DNA from: UMGS621 sp964468815
GTDB taxonomy: Bacteria; Bacillota; Clostridia; Christensenellales; Borkfalkiaceae
Assembly (NCBI GenBank): GCA_964468815.1
Contig: CAYXWN010000048.1
Span: 1-9,685, forward strand
Direction of reading: 5' to 3'
DNA: 9,685 nt
Position 1 is the first letter of the stretch. Each line of letters begins with the position of its first letter. The notes below the pieces were generated by a model. It searched no databases, was not told where the DNA came from, and saw only the letters and a list, made by a program, of their open reading frames with translations. A program made the position numbers and the translations under genes. Positions 1 to 6,606 of this stretch are shown here, in pieces.

Positions 1-1
1 T

Positions 2-1399
2 GCAATGATGAAAATGAATGGTATAAATGGGCCATTCGCGCTTTTCAAAGTGTATTCTAAATCAGGCTTGTATCCTCTGTATATGGCATATAGCATATAT
101 AATTTCCTGTTGAGTGGGGCAGAAATAAGCCACTCCTTTGAGGATTTACAAAAATTATGGGCATCCGTGTTAAATAATAATATTTTCGTGCTCTGCAAAA
201 CCAAAATGGCTCGTAGCATCACAATTAGGACGCTTGTAGGTTATTCAGGTGCTAAAGTTAATGCTATTTATTTGCCCCATCTAATTGAAAGAATGAAGGA
301 TGAACCTGATAGATTTAAAAATAAAATGACTAACCCTACGACATGGGAATATAGTGCAAAGGAAGGTGAAAGAATGAAATTTGATGCTATTGTAGGTAAT
401 CCGCCTTATCAAGTTGAAGGTGGTTCTGGTGGCAGTAATGATGCACCAATTTATCAATTATTCGCTACTTCCGCAGAAAACTTAAAAGCTACTTACATAT
501 CTTTAATAATGCCATCAAGATGGTTCGCAGCGGGACGTGAAAACTTACTTGGTGAATTTCGTACAAGAATGATTAATAATAGTAGACTAGAAAAATTAAT
601 TGTATTTTCTAATGCTACTGATATTTTTACGAATGTGGAAATAAAAGGTGGAATATGCTATTATCTTATAAATAATAATTACAATGGTAAGTGCAATTAT
701 ATCTTGCATGAAGGTTCTTCAATTATTGAATCAATGAGAGATTTGACAACATTTGATATTATTATTCGTAATCCTCATTTAGCTGAAATAGTACAAAAAA
801 TAATCAAATTTAAAAATATTGGATACGTCGATTCTATTATATCTAACGATACACCTTTTGGCATCTCGTCTAATCCCAAATCAAGTAAAAAGAATCCAAT
901 GAAAGTTTATAAGGATTGCGATTCTCAACACAATACAAAGTTGTATCATATTGAAAAACTAGTTAGAAAAGTCGAATATGTTAACAGAAGTTTTATTACT
1001 AAAAACTCTACATACATTGATAAATGGAAAGTGTTTATACCAGGTGCAGGAGGTTCTGGAAACGATCCTTATGTTTTAGGAAAACCTATTGTTGCTCCTT
1101 CTAACTCTGTTTGTTCACAGTCATTTTTATTTGCTGCATTTGATGATGATATACAGGCGAATAATTTTAAATCATATCTACTAACAAAATTTTTTAGGAC
1201 ATTGGTATCTGCTATAAAAATATCTCAATCAGCACCTAATAGAGTATATAAATTTGTGCCTTTACAAGATTTTACGAATAATTCAGATATTGACTGGTCT
1301 AAATCTATAAATGAAATTGATAAGCAGCTTTATAACAAATATGGTTTAACACAAGATGAAATAGAATTCATTGAGAATAAAATTAAGCCTATGGAATAA
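2..1399 (+). CDS. Eco57I-type DNA methyltransferase / restriction-modification protein, C-terminal part
   Basis: Probably a DNA adenine-N6 methyltransferase of the Eco57I class, in which modification, target recognition and sometimes cleavage or helicase activities share one long chain. The catalytic motif NPPY, preceded by FDAIVG, is at residues 132-135 counted from the first ATG (base 5). The stretch SKSGLYPLYMAYSIY near the start and the ending FVPLQDFTNNSDIDWSKSI (about residues 416-434) resemble C-terminal halves of such proteins as I remember them. No glycine-rich SAM-binding motif I is visible upstream of NPPY, and the frame is open to the left edge without a stop, so the true start and the N-terminal domains probably lie outside the window; the ATG at 5 is only the first one available. 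Residues after 136 probably form the target-recognition region. The gene is much richer in A+T than its neighbours, which suggests horizontal transfer. Whether it also cleaves DNA cannot be told from this part. Confidence 0.85.
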   Translation, partial: AMMKMNGINGPFALFKVYSKSGLYPLYMAYSIYNFLLSGAEISHSFEDLQKLWASVLNNNIFVLCKTKMARSITIRTLVGYSGAKVNAIYLPHLIERMKDEPDRFKNKMTNPTTWEYSAKEGERMKFDAIVGNPPYQVEGGSGGSNDAPIYQLFATSAENLKATYISLIMPSRWFAAGRENLLGEFRTRMINNSRLEKLIVFSNATDIFTNVEIKGGICYYLINNNYNGKCNYILHEGSSIIESMRDLTTFDIIIRNPHLAEIVQKIIKFKNIGYVDSIISNDTPFGISSNPKSSKKNPMKVYKDCDSQHNTKLYHIEKLVRKVEYVNRSFITKNSTYIDKWKVFIPGAGGSGNDPYVLGKPIVAPSNSVCSQSFLFAAFDDDIQANNFKSYLLTKFFRTLVSAIKISQSAPNRVYKFVPLQDFTNNSDIDWSKSINEIDKQLYNKYGLTQDEIEFIENKIKPME

Positions 1400-1401
1400 A
1401 C

Positions 1402-1442
1402 AAAAAAGCCACACCCTTGAGCTTATAAACTCTTGGATGTGG
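1402..1442 (-). terminator. Intrinsic terminator of the - strand small RNA; may also stop the methyltransferase transcript
   Basis: On the - strand an 8-bp stem, CCACATCC with GGGTGTGG, encloses a second GAG/CTC stem and ends in a run of six T (1407-1402). One pair is U-G on the - strand and would be a C-A mismatch on the + strand, so the hairpin is better formed leftward. On the + strand it begins ten bases after the methyltransferase stop and is followed by a T-rich stretch, so it may work in both directions. Confidence 0.75.
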
Positions 1443-1678
1443 TTTCTTTGTTTTGAGCCGCCTTTTAGACCGTTTTTAGAAAATCCCTAATTAAACAGTC
1501 CAAACACGCCGCTTTTTTCGCATAATGCAGTAACTGTTGTTAATTCTTCAACTTTTAAAAGATTCCGAACTAACAGAAATCCGTTTAACTAAAGAAAAAC
1601 CGCCGCGGAAGAACTAGCACCACTTCGCGTCGGTTTAAACAAACAATAACGGCGTAGCCGTTCGAGTTTCCCCTTTCC
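1402..1678 (-). ncRNA. Putative structured small RNA of unknown family
   Basis: A region of about 275 bases without a convincing protein frame, bounded by a good promoter (1686-1715) and an intrinsic terminator (1402-1442) on the - strand. Helices visible in the transcript, 5' to 3': a perfect hairpin AACGGC-uac-GCCGUU (1662-1648); a 40-base hairpin (1636-1597) with stems AAACCG/CGGUUU, CGCG/CGCG and AAG/CUU around an 11-base loop; a hairpin GAUUUC/GGAAUC (1581-1561); and a 12-bp long-range helix pairing 1545-1532 with 1500-1489 with a 2-base bulge. The last two and the terminator contain pairs that are G-U on this strand but A-C on the other, which supports this orientation. I do not see the conserved cores of RNase P, SRP RNA or a T-box leader, nor a tmRNA tRNA-like end. 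It lies convergent to the methyltransferase gene. The 5' end is inferred from promoter spacing only. Confidence 0.5.
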
Positions 1679-1685
1679 AAATAAA

Positions 1686-1715
1686 AGAATATCACAAAGT
1701 TTATGGAAATGTCAA
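1686..1715 (-). promoter_or_regulatory. Extended -10 promoter of the small RNA
   Basis: On the - strand a consensus -35 box TTGACA (1715-1710) is followed after 18 bases by the -10 box TATTCT (1691-1686), itself preceded by TGA, an extended -10 element. It points leftward into the 1678-1402 region, where there is no protein gene, and this is the main reason to propose an RNA gene there. Confidence 0.65.
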
Positions 1716-1773
1716 GCGATTTTCAAAAAACACATTGATTACAATCGCTCGTTTTTCCAGTCGCTTGTAACGC

Positions 1774-1811
1774 AAGAGCCGCCGCCCGAACTTTTTCGGA
1801 CGGCGGCTCTT
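1774..1811 (-). terminator. GC-rich hairpin behind the serS / flavin reductase operon
   Basis: A 17-bp stem (1774-1790 with 1795-1811) closed by a 4-base loop starts 11 bases after the stop of the leftward flavin reductase gene. One internal pair is U-G on the - strand and C-A on the + strand, which fits leftward transcription. The T run after the stem is short on the - strand, while on the + strand it is longer, so efficiency and direction are less certain than the position suggests. Confidence 0.6.
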
Positions 1812-1822
1812 TTCCGTTTTGA

Positions 1823-2329
1823 TTATTCTTTTTCGTAAATTGCGAGAATCTCCGCGATATACAGCGTATGATAATCCTTTTTCGGATACCATTTTTCATC
1901 GGCAGAGGGATCGTCGAACGCTTTCGGCGTCAAATCGGCGTGCGCCAACTTTTTGCAGACGAATACCGTCTTTGCCTCCGCATAAGCGATCGCGCCGTCG
2001 AACACCGTCGGCGTAAGCCCCGATTCGCGATCTTTATCGCAATCCCGTCCCGAACGCGTTCCGAACAAATTCAACGCGCTCCGATAACGCTCGTCGAAAA
2101 CAGAGAGCGTAAACACCTCGTTTCGATCGACAAATTCCTTGGTATAACGCGTCGGACGAATATAGACGGTAGTCGCGTTCTTTCCCCAGAACACGCCCAT
2201 TCCGCCCCAACTCGCCGTCATGGCGTTATGATGCTCGGCAGAGCCTGCGCAAATCAAAAGCCATTCTTTACCGATCACCGTAAAGGGATTTTCCCGATAG
2301 TCTTCGGGGGCTACCCGACGATAACTCAT
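1823..2329 (-). CDS. Flavin reductase-like, FMN-binding split-barrel protein
   Basis: A 168-residue protein of the flavin reductase-like / flavoredoxin group, cytosolic flavoproteins that bind FMN in a split beta-barrel and pass electrons between NAD(P)H or other donors and flavin or another acceptor. The hallmark HNAMTASWGGMG is at residues 34-45, followed by the strand and turn VYIRPTRYT (55-63) and FTLSVF (73-78), as expected for the FMN-binding half. The length is usual for the small single-domain members. The ATG overlaps the serS stop by four bases (ATGA), so translation is probably coupled to serS and both share the serS promoter. The physiological acceptor cannot be predicted, and there is no obvious functional tie to serine charging. 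Confidence 0.88.
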   Translation of the reverse strand: MSYRRVAPEDYRENPFTVIGKEWLLICAGSAEHHNAMTASWGGMGVFWGKNATTVYIRPTRYTKEFVDRNEVFTLSVFDERYRSALNLFGTRSGRDCDKDRESGLTPTVFDGAIAYAEAKTVFVCKKLAHADLTPKAFDDPSADEKWYPKKDYHTLYIAEILAIYEKE

Positions 2330-3606
2330 CGAATGACCTCCAAACCGCCCATGAACGGACGCAATACCTCGGGTACGGTGATCGAACCGTCCGCGTTTTG
2401 GTATTGCTCGATGATCGCAGGGAACACGCGAGAAGTCGCAAGTCCGCTACCGTTCAGCGTATGGACGTAAGCCGGCTTGCCCGTCTTGCTGTCCCGATAA
2501 CGCGTATTGTTTCTGCGCGCCTGATAATCCCCGGCGTTGGAAACGGAAGAAACCTCTTTATAAATTCCCATCGACGGAATCCATATCTCGATATCGTACG
2601 TGCGCTTCATGGAAGCGGAACAATCGCCTGCCGCAAGTTTGGAAATGCGGTAATGCAATCCCAACTTTTCCACCAAAGAAGCCGCTTTCCCGACAAGTTC
2701 TTCAAACGCCGCGGCAGAACGGTCGGGGTGCGCGTACTGAACCATTTCCACCTTGTTGAATTGATGTCCGCGAATCATTCCGCGCTCTTCCGCGCGATAA
2801 GAACCGGCTTCTTTGCGGTAGCACGGCGTATACGCGAAAAATTTCAACGGCAACGCGGATTCGTCCAAAATCTCCCCCGAATAGAGATTGACGAGCGCGG
2901 TTTCGGCGGTGGGAAGCATAAAACGATTCTTTTCACGATCGACGTCAACGTCCAACCAATACACCTCGTCCGAAAACTTCGGGAACTGTCCTGCACCCAA
3001 GCCGCAATTATATCCTAATTGATGGGGAGGGAGAATAAATTCGTAACCGTCTTTCAAATGCTCGGAAACGAAATAATTCAACAACGCCCATTCAAGTTGT
3101 GCGCCCTTGCCGCGGTACAGCCAAAAGCCGTTCCCCGAAATCTTTACGCCGCGCGGATAATCAATAATACCGAGCGCCGTGCACAAGTCAACGTGATTTT
3201 TGGGTTCAAAGTCAAATACGGGCTTTTCCCCTACCACCTTGATCACCTCGTTGTTTTCCTTTCCGCCGCCCTTCAAATCCTCGTCCGGAAGATTGGGGAG
3301 CGCGATTAAAAACGAATAAATTTCAGACGCCAACAAATTGACCTCTTTTTCGTCCTCAGCGATGGCGTCGCCCAATTTACGCATTTCTTCAAAGATCGGT
3401 TCAACCGGCTTACCCGCCTTTTTCAGTTTGGGAATTTCCGCAGATACGCGGTTGCGTTCTGCTTTCGCTTTTTCAAGTTCGGTCAACTTTGCTCTGCGAA
3501 GCGCGTCCTTTTCAAGCACCTCTGTAAAATCGACGGTATATCCCTTCTTTTCCAAAAGCGCGGATACCTTTGCCGCGTCTTCTTGAATCAACTTAATGTC
3601 TATCAT
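2326..3606 (-). CDS. serS: Seryl-tRNA synthetase
   Basis: Charges tRNA-Ser with serine in the cytosol; class II synthetase, homodimer in known cases. With the chosen start the protein has 426 residues, the usual length. Residues about 12-95 are charged and Leu/Lys/Glu-rich, matching the N-terminal coiled-coil arm that grips the long variable arm of tRNA-Ser. Class II signatures follow: PTAET (232-236), motif 2 with TPCYRKEAG (260-268) and RGMIRGHQF (275-283), SNAGDYQARR (356-365), and motif 3 HTLNGSGLATSR (382-393). The frame opens 57 bases earlier, but I chose ATG at 3606 because an AGGAG box (3618-3614) lies seven bases upstream and MIDIKLI is the normal SerRS beginning; the longer version would also start inside the promoter. 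It is divergent from the deoR-cysE-cysS-alaS operon and is followed by the overlapping flavin reductase gene. Confidence 0.97.
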   Translation of the reverse strand: MIDIKLIQEDAAKVSALLEKKGYTVDFTEVLEKDALRRAKLTELEKAKAERNRVSAEIPKLKKAGKPVEPIFEEMRKLGDAIAEDEKEVNLLASEIYSFLIALPNLPDEDLKGGGKENNEVIKVVGEKPVFDFEPKNHVDLCTALGIIDYPRGVKISGNGFWLYRGKGAQLEWALLNYFVSEHLKDGYEFILPPHQLGYNCGLGAGQFPKFSDEVYWLDVDVDREKNRFMLPTAETALVNLYSGEILDESALPLKFFAYTPCYRKEAGSYRAEERGMIRGHQFNKVEMVQYAHPDRSAAAFEELVGKAASLVEKLGLHYRISKLAAGDCSASMKRTYDIEIWIPSMGIYKEVSSVSNAGDYQARRNNTRYRDSKTGKPAYVHTLNGSGLATSRVFPAIIEQYQNADGSITVPEVLRPFMGGLEVIR

Positions 3607-3634
3607 ATCATCACTCCTGTCGAATACTGTCTCT

Positions 3635-3663
3635 ATTATAGTAATTATTGCAGAAAAAAGCAA
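3635..3663 (-). promoter_or_regulatory. serS promoter
   Basis: On the - strand a perfect -10 box TATAAT (3640-3635) is preceded, 17 bases upstream, by TTGCTT (3663-3658), a partial match to the -35 consensus. The -10 box lies about 30 bases upstream of the serS ATG, leaving a short leader with the AGGAG ribosome binding site. No T-box leader fits in this space, so serS does not seem to be controlled by uncharged tRNA here. Confidence 0.7.
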
Positions 3664-3681
3664 ACGATTGAGAAAAATCTA

Positions 3682-3702
3682 AAAAATTTTCGGAAAATTT
3701 TT
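3682..3702. promoter_or_regulatory. Perfect 21-bp AT-rich palindrome between divergent promoters
   Basis: Two 10-base arms, AAAAATTTTC and its exact complement, flank a central G. The site lies just upstream of the serS -35 box and about 20 bases upstream of the -35 box of the rightward operon. Its position suggests a binding site for a dimeric regulator, but AT-rich palindromes also arise by chance in such spacers. Confidence 0.35.
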
Positions 3703-3722
3703 CGCATACGGCTTGTGTTTGC

Positions 3723-3751
3723 TTGATATATTCTTTCAAACTTGTTAAAAT
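3723..3751 (+). promoter_or_regulatory. Promoter of the deoR-cysE-cysS-alaS-gtrA operon
   Basis: The -35 box TTGATA (3723-3728) and -10 box TAAAAT (3746-3751) are separated by 17 bases. The -10 box lies inside the palindrome 3742-3762. No other convincing promoter is visible before the following genes, which are closely spaced, so this one probably drives the whole operon. Confidence 0.65.
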
Positions 3752-3762
3752 ACTTTTAACAA
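3742..3762. promoter_or_regulatory. Operator-like palindrome over the -10 box
   Basis: A perfect inverted repeat with 9-base arms TTGTTAAAA and TTTTAACAA separated by TAC. It covers the -10 box and the expected transcription start of the operon whose first gene encodes a DeoR-family repressor. A protein bound here would block RNA polymerase, so autorepression is the simplest reading. It is not followed by a T run and so is unlikely to be a terminator. Confidence 0.55.
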
Positions 3763-3777
3763 AGGTGAGGAAAGGAT

Positions 3778-4536
3778 ATGAAAAAGTCAAGAATTGAAAA
3801 AATTAAAGAACTAATCGAAAAAAACGGAAAGGTCAGTTACGACGAACTCGTGGCTTTAATGCCCAATTATTCCGAAATGACGCTGCGGCGCGATCTCTGC
3901 GCGCTCGAAAGCGAGGGGTTGATTATTCGCGTCAGAGGGGGCGCGGTATCGTTAAACGAACTTTCCAAAAAAACGGAAGAACAATTCTCCGCACGCGTCG
4001 GATTTAACATCAGCGAGAAAAAGGAAATTGCGGCAAAGGCGATCGAGTTGATCGACGCCACCAATTCCCTGTTCATCGACAGCGGTTCAACCACTCTCTA
4101 TTTTGCGAAGCAGTTGCCGAACATCAATTATTTCGTCGTGACGAACGGACTCAACATCGCGACCGAACTCTTGAAAAAGAGCATGATGATGGTCACCGTT
4201 ATCGGCGGAGACGTTTCGCGCAACAACCTCGCGACCGTCGGCAAGGCGAGTTTGGATTGGTTGGAAAAGGTCAATATCGACACGGCTGTCATGACCACCA
4301 CCGCGTATAACGACACGACGGGCTTTACCTGCGGCTCTCAACCGGAAGCGGAAATCAAATCCGCCGTCATTCGGAAAGCAAAGCGCGTCATCATGCTGTT
4401 AGACGGCTCGAAAGTAGACCGCACCATGCCCTACACGTTCGCTTACGCGAAAGACATCGACTGTATCGTCGTAGACAGCAACTTCCCGCAAGAGAAAATC
4501 ACAGCCTTCCAATCTATCGGAATTCAAGTAATCTAA
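3778..4536 (+). CDS. DeoR-family transcriptional regulator
   Basis: A 252-residue repressor of the DeoR/GlpR type. Residues about 4-57 form the N-terminal winged helix-turn-helix, with the family signature EMTLRRDL (33-40) and ending in IRVRGGAV (50-57). The rest is the sensor domain related to ribose-5-phosphate isomerase-like folds, with the phosphate-binding type loop IDSGSTTL (100-107), VTNGLN (121-126), IGGDV (142-146) and LLDGSK (207-212). Relatives usually sense phosphorylated sugars; the ligand here is unknown. The start is supported by GGTGAGG (3764-3770) seven bases upstream. It is the first gene of an operon with cysE, cysS and alaS, an unusual setting, and its promoter overlaps a palindrome, so it probably controls its own operon. 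A role in cysteine or serine metabolism is only inferred from position. Confidence 0.92.
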   Translation: MKKSRIEKIKELIEKNGKVSYDELVALMPNYSEMTLRRDLCALESEGLIIRVRGGAVSLNELSKKTEEQFSARVGFNISEKKEIAAKAIELIDATNSLFIDSGSTTLYFAKQLPNINYFVVTNGLNIATELLKKSMMMVTVIGGDVSRNNLATVGKASLDWLEKVNIDTAVMTTTAYNDTTGFTCGSQPEAEIKSAVIRKAKRVIMLLDGSKVDRTMPYTFAYAKDIDCIVVDSNFPQEKITAFQSIGIQVI

Positions 4537-4549
4537 CCGAGGAGCAAAC

Positions 4550-5215
4550 ATGTTTTTTAAAAAACTGCGGTTAGATATCGCCGCCGCCAAGCGGAACGAT
4601 CCGGCGGCGCGCAATAAGTTTGAAATATGGCTTACCTATTCGGGCGTTAAGGCGCTTTCTTATCATCGCGTCGCGAACTTTTTTTACCGCGCGCACATGA
4701 AACTGCTTGCACGCGCGATCAGTCAAATCGCAAAGCGCAAAACGGGAATCGAAATCCACCCTGCCGCGAAAATCGCAGCCGGCGTATTTATCGACCACGG
4801 ATCGGGCGTCGTAATCGGCGAAACCGCCGAAGTGGAAACGGACGTCGTGATCTATCAATGCGTCACGTTGGGCGGATCGGGCAAAGAAACGGGCAAACGC
4901 CACCCCACGATCAAGCAAGGAACGGTGATCGGCGCGGGCGCAAAGATTTTGGGCGGCTTTACGGTTGGCGAATACAGCAAGATCGGTGCGGGCGCGGTCG
5001 TATTAAAAGAAATTCCGCCGCACGCCACCGTCGTGGGCGTACCGGGGAAAGTCGTTCGCATCGCCAACGAAAAACTCCCGTGCGACCTAAAACAAGATCA
5101 ATGCGATCCGCTTATGGAAGAGTTGTGTAAACTCCGCGACAGAGTATATTATTTGGAAGAAGAACTAGCCCGTATTCAGGCGGAAACAAAAAAGGACCAC
5201 AATGAGAATTTATAA
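4550..5215 (+). CDS. cysE: Serine O-acetyltransferase
   Basis: Transfers acetyl from acetyl-CoA to serine, giving O-acetylserine, the precursor to which sulfide is added to make cysteine. The 221-residue protein is of the shorter Gram-positive type. A helical N-terminal part (1-60) is followed by left-handed beta-helix hexapeptide repeats from about residue 67 to 165, including DHGSGVVIGETAEV (82-95) with the expected catalytic histidine H83, the CoA-site region GGSGKETGKRHPT (108-120), and VVGVPGKVV (161-169). The C-terminal part (about 187-212) is charged and probably helical or coiled coil; the final residue is Leu, not the Ile that docks into cysteine synthase in well-studied enzymes. A GAGGAG site lies seven bases before the ATG, which starts 13 bases after the regulator's stop. 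Its end overlaps the cysS start by 14 bases, indicating coupling. Cysteine feedback inhibition is typical of the family but cannot be judged here. Confidence 0.96.
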   Translation: MFFKKLRLDIAAAKRNDPAARNKFEIWLTYSGVKALSYHRVANFFYRAHMKLLARAISQIAKRKTGIEIHPAAKIAAGVFIDHGSGVVIGETAEVETDVVIYQCVTLGGSGKETGKRHPTIKQGTVIGAGAKILGGFTVGEYSKIGAGAVVLKEIPPHATVVGVPGKVVRIANEKLPCDLKQDQCDPLMEELCKLRDRVYYLEEELARIQAETKKDHNENL

Positions 5216-6602
5216 TACGCTTACAAGACAAAAAGAAGAATTCGTTCCGATCAACGGGAACGAGGTTAAAATGTACGCGTGCGGCATCACCGTTTCCGGT
5301 GAAGCGCATATCGGACACGCGTTTCAAGCACTCATCTACGACGTAATGCGCAAATATCTCGAAAAAAAGGGATATTCGGTTACTTATGCCAGAAATTACA
5401 CGGACGTAGACGATAAAATTATCGCAAAATCGCACGAAACGGGAATCTCGGCAGACGTTTACGCCGCGAAAATGATTGAAAAGATCGACGCGGATATGCA
5501 CCGTTTCGCCGTGGACGATCCCAGCGTATGGTTGAAAGCGACCGCCCATATCGGCGATATCGTTTCTTTCATCGGCGCATTGATCGAAAAGGGACACGCT
5601 TACGCCACCGAAAAAGGGGACGTTTATTTTTCCGTCCAATCTTTCCCCGCGTACGGGCAACTTTCCAACCGCAATTTAGAGGACGCGTTGAACGGCGTCC
5701 GCATCGAAAACGACGAGCAAAAGGAAAACGCTTTGGACTTCGCCCTTTGGAAAAGCGCGAAAGCAGGCGAAATTTGTTGGGACTCTCCTTGGGGAAAGGG
5801 ACGCCCCGGCTGGCATATCGAATGTTCGGCGATGAATTACGCGGCGTTCGGCGAGCAAATCGACCTACACGGCGGCGGCAGAGATCTTATCTTCCCCCAT
5901 CACGAAAACGAAATCGCGCAAACCGAAGCGTTAACGGGAAAGCGGTTCGTCAAATATTGGACGCATAACGGACTGATCAAGGTCAACGGGCAGAAAATGA
6001 GCAAATCGCTCGGCAATTCTCTTTTATTATCCGACCTTTTGAACCGCTATTCGGAAGAAGCGATTAAATTCGCACTTCTTTCCAACAGTTACCGCAACGA
6101 CGTCAACGTGACGGACGATTTATTCCCGTCCGCCGAAAAACACTTGGCGGACTTCTACCGCGTTATGGCGGAAGCGGAGCAATCCGGCTTGCGCTCGGAC
6201 GCAAAAACCGCGACAATCGACCAAGCGTTCGACGCGGCGATGGACGATGATTTTAACACCGCGCGCGCCCTTTCCGACTTGTTCGGATATTTCAAGGAAA
6301 TCCGCGCGAAACTGAAAGCAAACGACGTTACGGCGATTGAGGATTTGAACCAGATTCGGGAAACTTACGGGCTTTTAGGTCTGTTCCGTCATAATCCGAC
6401 CGAATTTTTAAGTACGTATGAAGCAAAACAGCCCAAGGAAACCATTCCGACAGAGGTAATCGCGATCGCGGAAGAACGCCTTGCCGCCCGAAAAAACAAG
6501 GATTGGGCAAAATCGGACGAACTGAGAGAAAAACTCGCCACCATGGGGTACGTCGTAAAAGACGCCAAGGACGGTTATACTTTGGAAAATAAACAGAGGT
6601 AA
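5202..6602 (+). CDS. cysS: Cysteinyl-tRNA synthetase
   Basis: Class I synthetase that charges tRNA-Cys; 466 residues, the usual length. The HIGH signature is at 36-39 and KMSKS at 265-269. The zinc ligands that read out the cysteine thiol are all in place: C27, C208, H233 and E237, one residue earlier than in the E. coli enzyme. NYTDVDDKII (about 67-76) is also typical. The segment between the first zinc cysteine and HIGH reads CGITVSGEA, whereas most family members have CGPTVYDYA or similar, so this is a variant version with the key residues kept. The C-terminal part (about 400-466) contains the usual RxxKDWAxSDELR helix. Translation starts inside the end of cysE, with AAGGA a few bases upstream. 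Pairing with cysE puts cysteine synthesis and its use for translation in one transcript, as also known in Bacillus. Confidence 0.97.
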   Translation: MRIYNTLTRQKEEFVPINGNEVKMYACGITVSGEAHIGHAFQALIYDVMRKYLEKKGYSVTYARNYTDVDDKIIAKSHETGISADVYAAKMIEKIDADMHRFAVDDPSVWLKATAHIGDIVSFIGALIEKGHAYATEKGDVYFSVQSFPAYGQLSNRNLEDALNGVRIENDEQKENALDFALWKSAKAGEICWDSPWGKGRPGWHIECSAMNYAAFGEQIDLHGGGRDLIFPHHENEIAQTEALTGKRFVKYWTHNGLIKVNGQKMSKSLGNSLLLSDLLNRYSEEAIKFALLSNSYRNDVNVTDDLFPSAEKHLADFYRVMAEAEQSGLRSDAKTATIDQAFDAAMDDDFNTARALSDLFGYFKEIRAKLKANDVTAIEDLNQIRETYGLLGLFRHNPTEFLSTYEAKQPKETIPTEVIAIAEERLAARKNKDWAKSDELREKLATMGYVVKDAKDGYTLENKQR

Positions 6603-6606
6603 TAAT

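Noticed and set aside
1491..1523. Ten-codon - strand frame MRKKRRVWTV.
   Set aside because: No ribosome binding site; it overlaps the long-range helix of the RNA and is too short to separate from chance.
1585..1623. Short - strand frame GTG GTG CTA..., 12 codons rich in Val, Leu and Phe, resembling a leader peptide.
   Set aside because: No ribosome binding site, it lies inside the 40-base hairpin of the putative RNA, and no amino acid biosynthesis gene follows it.
1402..1678. T-box leader, SRP RNA, RNase P RNA or tmRNA as identity of the spacer RNA.
   Set aside because: The conserved T-box sequence, SRP domain IV core, RNase P core and a tRNA-like CCA end are not present; a GUGCUAG match to part of Bacillus SRP RNA is too short to count.
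1701..1892. 63-codon - strand frame across the flavin reductase end and the spacer.
   Set aside because: It runs in another frame through the GC-rich terminator hairpin and the flavin reductase gene; basic composition without family features.
3607..3663. Longer version of serS starting at 3663.
   Set aside because: It would begin within the promoter, adds 19 residues unlike SerRS, and lacks a ribosome binding site, while ATG at 3606 has AGGAG at the right distance.
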